In this document: positions 57,347 through 64,000 of the stretch, piece by piece
Layout: every line of letters begins with the position of its first letter
Position numbering within the stretch: the stretch's first letter is position 1
DNA from: Nymphaea colorata
Taxonomy: Eukaryota; Streptophyta; Magnoliopsida; Nymphaeales; Nymphaeaceae
Length of the DNA stretch: 64,000 nucleotides
Direction of reading: 5' to 3'
NCBI RefSeq assembly: GCF_008831285.2
Contig: NC_045140.1
Span: forward strand, 18,784,370 to 18,848,369
The notes under the pieces: model-generated
Told to the model about the DNA's origin: nothing
The model's input: the letters and a program-made list of their open reading frames with translations, nothing else
The model's database searches: none
Program-made: the position numbers and the translations under genes

Positions 57347-58683
57347 ACGAACAGATATATTATAAAAAAGAAAAAACATATGCTGTTCTGATCATGTTCA
57401 CATTAACCAACCAGATCTATTCAAAATAAAAGGTCTTTTTAGGCAAAGAGGGGATGTCATATTTTTGGATATTATGTCAGTCTACAAGATTTGCTGATAA
57501 AATCATATAAAATAATGCTGATATTCTTGACTACTGTCTGGAGTCAAAACTGCCTAGATCAGGGAGACGAGGCTCTTGAGGATAAACTAAAATTGACAGA
57601 ACAGAGGAGAAAGGAAGAGGAAAAGAGGTAAAACGGGAGGAGGGCGGAGAAAAAGGCGTCGACGTCTCTCTGACTCACTGTGGTCTCTCAATTTCTAAAA
57701 GACTCGAAAGATTTTGCAGATCTTCCACGCCTGACTTTTCTGTACGTTCTCTTCTTTTTCATTAAATGAGAAGACGCAACGGTTGGCAGAACGACGAAGG
57801 GTAACGAATTTATAGACGCAGCGGACGTTTTCATTCCTCCGTCTTCTTGGTCCTTATCCATTCTCATCCATTTATGCCTTCACTCTTATTATTCAATCCA
57901 TAATCTTTATTTTCTTCCCGACACACCTGCGGAAAAAATATATGATCAGAACAAAGAACAGGATACCCTTGCTGAACAACTTGGATTTTTTGAAGTGCTT
58001 CCTTGTGAATCTGATTGTACCAACGTAGAATACAGTTGTATAACCATTGTGGTTTTTGGGCATATAAACAAGATCTTTTTAAAGATCAGGGGATAACTTA
58101 TGATCTGTTCATTAAAGAGAACACGATTTTCATGCCGACGCCTGAAGTTTCTGCGAAGTTGCAGCAGATAATAACTTTGTTCAAGAACATGACGTTCTTG
58201 AGGAGACCACACGCAATAGTCATCTTGGAGGAGTTGGATGATGGATGTGGAGTCTGTGCCAACTTGATTTCGGTACATGATTGAATCAGAAAACCAGTCT
58301 AGGTTAGATGATCGTGCAAGGCCGGTTGCGCAGGTAAGTGGATGCCATCTGGCCTGAAGCAACAAAGGACACGTGAACGTGATCAGCAAGGGCGGCAAGA
58401 ACGGTTGGCTGGACGGGGTGGATGTCACCATTAGTTCCTCAACAACCATATCTGTGTTTCAATCTGGTTCGGTCCCACCGGGTACTTGGGTGGGAAGAAG
58501 GACCCCAAGTCATCGAATTGCCTCACACACAGGGAAATAATAATAATCGATCCTATCGGAAAAGATTGACTAGGAGCATTAATGCCCTGTGTGGGACCAA
58601 CCATTTGCCTACAAAGCCAGCAACTTACAGGAACCTTGGCCACATCTGTAAACTTGAGGTGTATCCAAACTGAACAACAAGGG

Positions 58684-58702
58684 GAGAGAGAGAGAGAGAG
58701 AG
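58684..58702. repeat. (GA)n microsatellite
   Basis: About nine GA units, directly visible. Confidence 0.85.
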
Positions 58703-59107
58703 CTAAATTTTATATATTTTTGAAAAATAAAAGTCTATACAAATCAATGAAGCCATAAAAAACTATGAAACGATAATCACAACTTGTAAACTTTGGCAAT
58801 CAAACACTATTGTGCTAACTTCTTTTCTTTTCATCTAAATTTTCCTTCACCATCCCTTGTTGACATCCAAACCCCCAAGTAAACAATCATCGGTTTCCTT
58901 TCACCAGGGAAACACCCAAAATGGAGCTATCAAAACTTGGGCTCCTCCACCATGTCAAACCTTGGCAAATGGAACAGCCCCACCAGATGTATGTTTAAAT
59001 TTTGTAGGTTAGCCCCTTCATGTATTCCAAAATGGAGCTAACAAACGCTATCATCCCCGAATACGCTGTCAGTTCTATTATGTATACCAGTGCTGCTGGA
59101 CCTGGCA

Positions 59108-61943
59108 TCAAGCAGCGCTCTCAAATGAAACCTGAAGGGATGGCCGTTTTGGTGATTGCGCCGATGCAGCAGCAAGACCATGGAGCAGTTTTATGACCTG
59201 TACCGTATCATCGAGATAGTATTTTGCTTTGCTTGGCTTCTGACCAACTGTACACGCAAAAAGGTCTCTTGCTGTGGGAACAGCAGATGCAATGCTCTCA
59301 AACATGTCTTCATCCGATCGATCATCCCCAATGCACATCACAAAGTCTGGCGTTTCCCCACTGTTCGACATTGTGGAAAGAATAAGCTCGGTGACAAGGC
59401 CTTTGCTTACACCCTGCAACCATGAGAAACTAAGATTTCAGACCAAGGGTATACAAGATAAAGACCACCATTCAGCACCAGATGATCGGTTCGTGGGCTG
59501 ATCATATAGGCAGAATATTTTTTGGAGTTAGAAGGTAGTAATTACCTGTGGCTTCACTTCAACAATGAACTGGCCTCTTTTAACCATCACAGGTTCGTTT
59601 GCAAGAACACTTTCAAGATGGTCTAGCAATTCCTTGGCTTGGCAAGAACCAAAATCAGGATCAGCATCTTGGTGGTGCCAAACCAACGCACTCTCCTTAA
59701 TTTCCATTGAAGAGCCGTCCGTTGCCTCTGTGTACACCCTCATTACAGGTTCAGCAATTTGTTTCCAATCAAAATCAGCAGCTATAGAAGGCGATTCCCA
59801 CTCCCAATCTTTGTGCCATCTGCTCAAGACAAAAAGGACAACAAAAATTATTTACCAATTTTTTAAGACGATTGTTTATGAGGTAGAAATCTCCATTAGA
59901 CAAACTGAAACAAAAAAAAGTGAAGCTGATTAGTGATTACCTGACAAAGTATCCATGCTCTGCAGCAATGCCCAAAGAAGCACAAGGAGAGAACCAATCA
60001 CCCAAAGAATCGCGCCCTCTTCCACTTACAATGAACACAGTATTGCTAGGATCATTGCACAAGCTATTAAGAAGTGATATTACTTCAGCACTCGGGGTTT
60101 TATTGATGGAAGTATGAGGCATCATAGTGCCATCGTAATCCAAAAATATGGCCCTTCTACTGGTTCGTCTGTATGCAGAAACAATGTGATCAACGGAGAG
60201 CTTCCTGAAATTGGGACTCAGCGCGACAATTCTAAAGCCTAAACCGAAGCCAATCCCCCAGCACCTCTTAGTGAAGTGATCTCTGCATGCTCTTTCCAAG
60301 TCCTGATCAAAGCTACGGGCCCAATAAGCCACATTATGCGAGCTGACGTATCTGTAGTGCTTGTCATGTCGCAAATGTTTCTCAGTATCACCCATAGATA
60401 TGGCTGTCTTCACGGCATCAGCAACAGCATCAATATTCCACGGGTTCACCCGGATTGCTCCGCTCAGAGATGGTGAGCAACCAATGAATTCAGAAACAAC
60501 AAGCATGCTCTCCTTTCTGGTCCCAGGAGGAATACCCATGGCTCTGTCCAACTCTGCTGTGCCCTGCCTGCAGACAACATATGTGTATGGAACCAAATTC
60601 ATCCCGTCCCTCACTGCATTCACCACACAACACTCTGCAACAACAAAGAAAGCGATCTTTTCATAGAGTGGTATGGACTTATCAATCAATACCACAGGCT
60701 CATAACCAGGATAGCCGTACTTCTCATTGACCCTCTCTGCAATCAAACTTGTTTCATTCTTTGCTTCATAAACATCTTTCCCTGAGCTCCTGGCAGGGTT
60801 GGCAATCTGAACCAGGACTAATTTCCCTCTGAGGTCAGAATGTTGCTCCAGCAATTGTTCCATTGCCAGTAGCTTCAAACTAATGCCTTTGAAGATATCC
60901 ATGTCATCTACGCCCAGAATCAAAGTCTTTCCTTTAAACTGCTCCTGAATCTCTTTGATTTTGGAAGATGTCTCAGGAAGGTCAAGTAAAGACTCAAGCT
61001 GGCCCATGTGGACTCCCACAGGGAGAATTTTAATGCTCACCGTGCGACCATAGTACTCCAGACCAATGTAGCCTCGTTTAGATTCATAATCGAGGCCCAG
61101 CATTCTACTGCAACAGGACAGGAAATGCCGAGCATAGTCGAATGTGTGGAATCCAATCAGGTCTGAGTTCAGCAATGACCTCAAAATTTCATCACGAACA
61201 GGCAGTGTCCTGTAAATCTCTGATGATGGAAACGGACTGTGAAGGAAAAAGCCCAGCTTCACTCTATGAAAACGTTTCCTCAAAAAGGTAGGGAGAATCA
61301 TGAGATGATAATCATGAACCCAAACATAGTCTTCGTCAGGATTAATCACCTCTACAACCTTGTCGGCAAACTTCTTATTAGCAGACACATAAGCTTGCCA
61401 GTGAGACCGATCAAAGCGTTCGCCATGGTCTGGACATAATGGTAGCATATAATGGAAAAGAGGCCACAGCTGCTGCTTGCAAAAGCCATGGTAAAACTTT
61501 GTCTCAAGGTCCGATGGCAGGAATGTTGGGACGCATTTGAAATTATCCAGAAGCCTTTGGCCAATCTCATCCTGCTCGCTTGGATCTATGTCAGCCTTGA
61601 GGCAGCCAATATAAATAACCTCAACATCGGAGGGGAAACCATCCTTCAGTTGAAGAAGAATTGAATCCTCATCCCAACTGAAGTTCCATGTTCTACTGGA
61701 TTCATCAAACTGCGCATGCAGAGGAAGTTGATTAGCTACGATGATTTTCCTTTCCGGACAAGGAGAAGACAGGGCCTCCAATGCCCCATTATTCCGATCA
61801 TCAACATCATCAAAGTCTGATATAATCCCTGGGACTGTCATCACACGAGGAAGAGGACGTGGCACTGGCTGGGGATAATTTAATAGATCCCCAGTAACCA
61901 AACCTAAAAGATTCGTACACGATTGTGAAACCATGACGCTCAT
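59108..61943 (-). CDS. TPS: Class II trehalose-phosphate synthase/phosphatase-like protein
   Basis: A 860-residue protein with an N-terminal GT20 trehalose-6-phosphate synthase domain and a C-terminal HAD phosphatase domain. Plant class II TPS proteins mostly lack measurable activity and act in sugar and SnRK1 signalling. Coding exons on the minus strand are 61943-59941, 59819-59546 and 59413-59108, joined by GT-AG introns; three coding exons is usual for class II. LPRVMTVPGIISDFD near residue 35 matches the TPS8/9/10/11 branch. GT20 blocks include IIVANQLPLHA, YVWVHDYHLMILP and NSDLIGFHTFDYARHF. HAD motif I is LDYDGT (602-606), motif II SGRGRDS, and motif IV GDDRSDEDMF. Translation may start at the fourth codon (61934, MVSQSCTNLL), which looks more like relatives. 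No break is seen. Confidence 0.94.
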
Positions 61944-63400
61944 GCAGCTAAAAATGCAAACTTTTTAGTATGTGCTGAGAAGTAAGCGGTTTTCCCACTG
62001 AGAGCCACCGCGTCCAGTAATTGTTCAAACAATAAGCCACCCTCCGTTTGTGTCAGTTTGTGTCACTGAAAATATGCAGGAAGATCTGCCACTGCACAAG
62101 AGAGAAGACAACTAGTTAAGACCCTGAACAAGCTATCATTTCAAGTTCAGATATATAGTATCGCATATGTAGCCCAACAATGGCAGAAATGTAAGCATAC
62201 GAGAAGGCAGTAGGCCGAACACTCTAAACAGGAGAAACCTTCTTCCTTCCTGCAGGATGATGACACTACCAGGTTTGGCGTAACATGTTCGTTTTCAAAA
62301 AGATGACACAGGATATCAACAATGTAATCAATGGGTACATGAATCAAGAAGGTAAACCCCTCCAGTGTAACAGATGTTAGTAACACAAATACCACACCCT
62401 GTTTCAACAAACAAAATGCATGTAACTAATGATGATAAAAAGGAAGACTAGTGCGAAATTATGATTACTCGACATCATATCTGAACTCAAAAAATGTGAC
62501 ATCCATTCAAGCACCTAAACCGGAGATCAAGTTGCAGACAGTACTGCTGCTCAATAAGATGCATGGAGGATTTTCTTGAAGAATGACCTTTTTTTTTCCA
62601 ATTAGTCATCCAAAGGCAAGCATCCTAATAATGCAGAAAAAAGAACAAAAGGGATTCCTTTAGACGACCAAAAAACGTTCTCCACAAAACTTTAATATAA
62701 AAAACAATTTCAAACCGATCAATTCTTGCACCGCACATGGTAAAACCGACATCTCATAATGTATCATCAGGTTTCAGCATAACGGGCAACAAATCAACTA
62801 AAATTTCAAAAAAATAACCCAAGTTTCCATCCGGCAATGACAAGCCAGAAACCACGCCACCGAAACGCGCCGCTCCACAAGAACAGAAAGCCCAAGAAAT
62901 CACAATTTTGGCCATATAACACCACCACAGCCATCAGGAAAGACGGCCGAAATGATCAACAAGACTCCCGAAGATTATCAATTTTCAACAATAGAACCGG
63001 TTAACATCAGCCCAGGAAAAAAGACAATATTTTATTCTTTTTCCGCACAAAACACCCCAATCAAATTCCCCCATCAAAACTCAAAACGCCAGCGGAGACC
63101 ACGAAGAAGAAAGGAAGAAAGAAAACGCACCGAACACGAAACAAAACTAGTCCCCCAACAGCCGCCCGGAAATTTCAACCCCGCCGAATTCCCCGTGAAG
63201 TTTCTCCCTTAGAATCACGAGAAATCGACTTCCGTCTGCAACAGATTCTCGCCTCCACCGTAATAGAAACCAAGCGCCCCGCGAGAGAGAGGGAGAGAGA
63301 GTCGCCGGCCCGAAGCAGGTCGCCGGAGAAATTGTAAAGAAGAGAGAGAGAGAGAGAGCAATGACGAATAAACCGTGGACTGGATTTTATCAACGGATCA
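61944..63400 (-). other. TPS 5' leader with probable intron
   Basis: The ATG is preceded by about 150 leader bases up to a pyrimidine-rich acceptor (CTCTCTTGTGCAG, ending at 62092). A plausible donor (GTGCGT) is at 63130, giving a leader intron of about 1.04 kb. Upstream of it the minus strand is CT-rich through about 63360, like a plant 5' UTR. Class II TPS genes commonly carry a leader intron. The exact splice sites are inferred, not proven. Confidence 0.5.
63340..63358. repeat. (GA)n tract in the TPS leader
   Basis: Reads as CT on the gene strand. A second, imperfect GA segment lies at 63282-63301. Confidence 0.85.
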
Positions 63401-64000
63401 CCGAGTGATTTCAGACACGTCGTCTCTCATTCTCTCCGTGTACTTAACCATGGTTCTCTCTGACTTAACCATGGTCGACGAATTACCTTAACCTTGGGGT
63501 TTACGTGTGTTCAACGACCGCTTCACCCTCCCATTTTTTGAGAGGAACAGCCCCTCCTTATCCCCTCAATTACCATAAACGCCACTCCCGAATCCTAACC
63601 TGCTCGTCTCGGTAGTCAGTTTGATCATCCACCCCATGTCAACAATCAACGTATCAGCCTTCGTCTCGGATAACTTGCTACCTCCATAAACTTTTCTAAA
63701 TTCAACAAAGAAGGAGCTTATTTGATTTCGGTTTTTTTTTTATGCCCCGGCAACAAAACCAAATTCTTGAAGGTTTTCTTGAACCTGAATACTCGAGTTC
63801 AACTCAACTCATAGTAAGTGCGTGCAGCATGCAGCCGGAGACCGGCACTAAGCTCATTTAGAGGCCAAACCAAGAAAGAGCCAGGGGTAAGACCCTACAG
63901 GATGACAAAAAACATGGTTGCATTACTAATACCGATTCCGATTCGTTGGAAGAACCGGGTCGTCAAGAAAGCAGAGCAGTGGCGTTTCTGCAAATTGGAA
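63401..64000. other. Presumed TPS promoter and flank
   Basis: No gene was recognised. GACTTAACCATGGT-like words occur twice (63442 and 63461), each containing the palindrome CCATGG. The distal part again has 'gagttcaactcaactc' wording seen in other spacers. No convincing TATA box was found. Confidence 0.4.

Larger units (their letters stand above)
53481..59107. other. Spacer between RDR2 and TPS
   Basis: RDR2 3' UTR comes first. No living gene was recognised. The spacer holds degenerate 'GGATTCAGATAGG' sequence (about 53950-54190), GC-richer repeat-like sequence (54330-54540), a Ty1/copia fossil (55.8-56.4 kb), GA and GAA microsatellites, and mixed-frame open sequence at 57.9-58.7 kb that I could not assign. 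The last few hundred bases are probably TPS 3' UTR on the minus strand. Confidence 0.45.

Noticed and set aside
57946-58449. 167-codon minus-strand ORF with a plus-strand counterpart
   Set aside because: I tested both strands for retrotransposon and organelle protein motifs and found none. Left as unassigned spacer.

Overview
The window is nuclear DNA of a flowering plant. It carries plant-specific gene families (a VFB/SKIP2-type F-box protein, two PLS-class pentatricopeptide-repeat proteins, an ATL RING-H2 ligase, an atypical HLH protein, RDR2 and a class II trehalose-phosphate synthase), GT-AG introns, long AT-rich spacers full of GA/CT microsatellites, and decayed LINE, Ty1/copia and MITE-like sequence. 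I saw no tRNA, rRNA, CRISPR or bacterial feature. The species cannot be named from sequence alone. An early-diverging angiosperm or non-grass lineage fits the composition, but this is only a guess.

Layout: F-box/LRR gene at 1.08-2.52 kb (+); repeat-rich spacer; intronless PPR gene at 6.5-8.9 kb (-); 9 kb spacer with microsatellites, degenerate repeats and a diverged tandem duplication; small HLH gene at 18.16-18.43 kb (-) with a CT-rich leader. From 18.8 to 31.4 kb there is no convincing gene, but there are a 145-bp tandem duplication, a near-perfect 28-bp hairpin, a LINE endonuclease fragment split by a 320-bp solo LTR with a GCTCC target-site duplication, and MITE-like elements. A second intronless PPR gene lies at 31.5-33.8 kb (+), followed by a spacer with a LINE reverse-transcriptase fossil. 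The ATL gene is at 41.06-42.12 kb (+). RDR2 spans 44.59-53.48 kb (+) in four exons. The following spacer holds a Ty1/copia RNase H/polypurine-tract fossil. The class II TPS spans 59.1-61.9 kb (-) in three coding exons, with a probable leader intron up to about 63.1 kb.

The genes do not form an operon or obvious cluster. They are independent housekeeping or regulatory loci: ubiquitination (F-box, RING), organelle RNA processing (PPRs), small-RNA-directed DNA methylation (RDR2), sugar signalling (TPS) and transcription-factor antagonism (HLH). I found no clear undescribed multi-gene system. The best leads are the hairpin at 19.6 kb, the nested transposon, the small HLH gene and the overlapping upstream ORF of the ATL gene.
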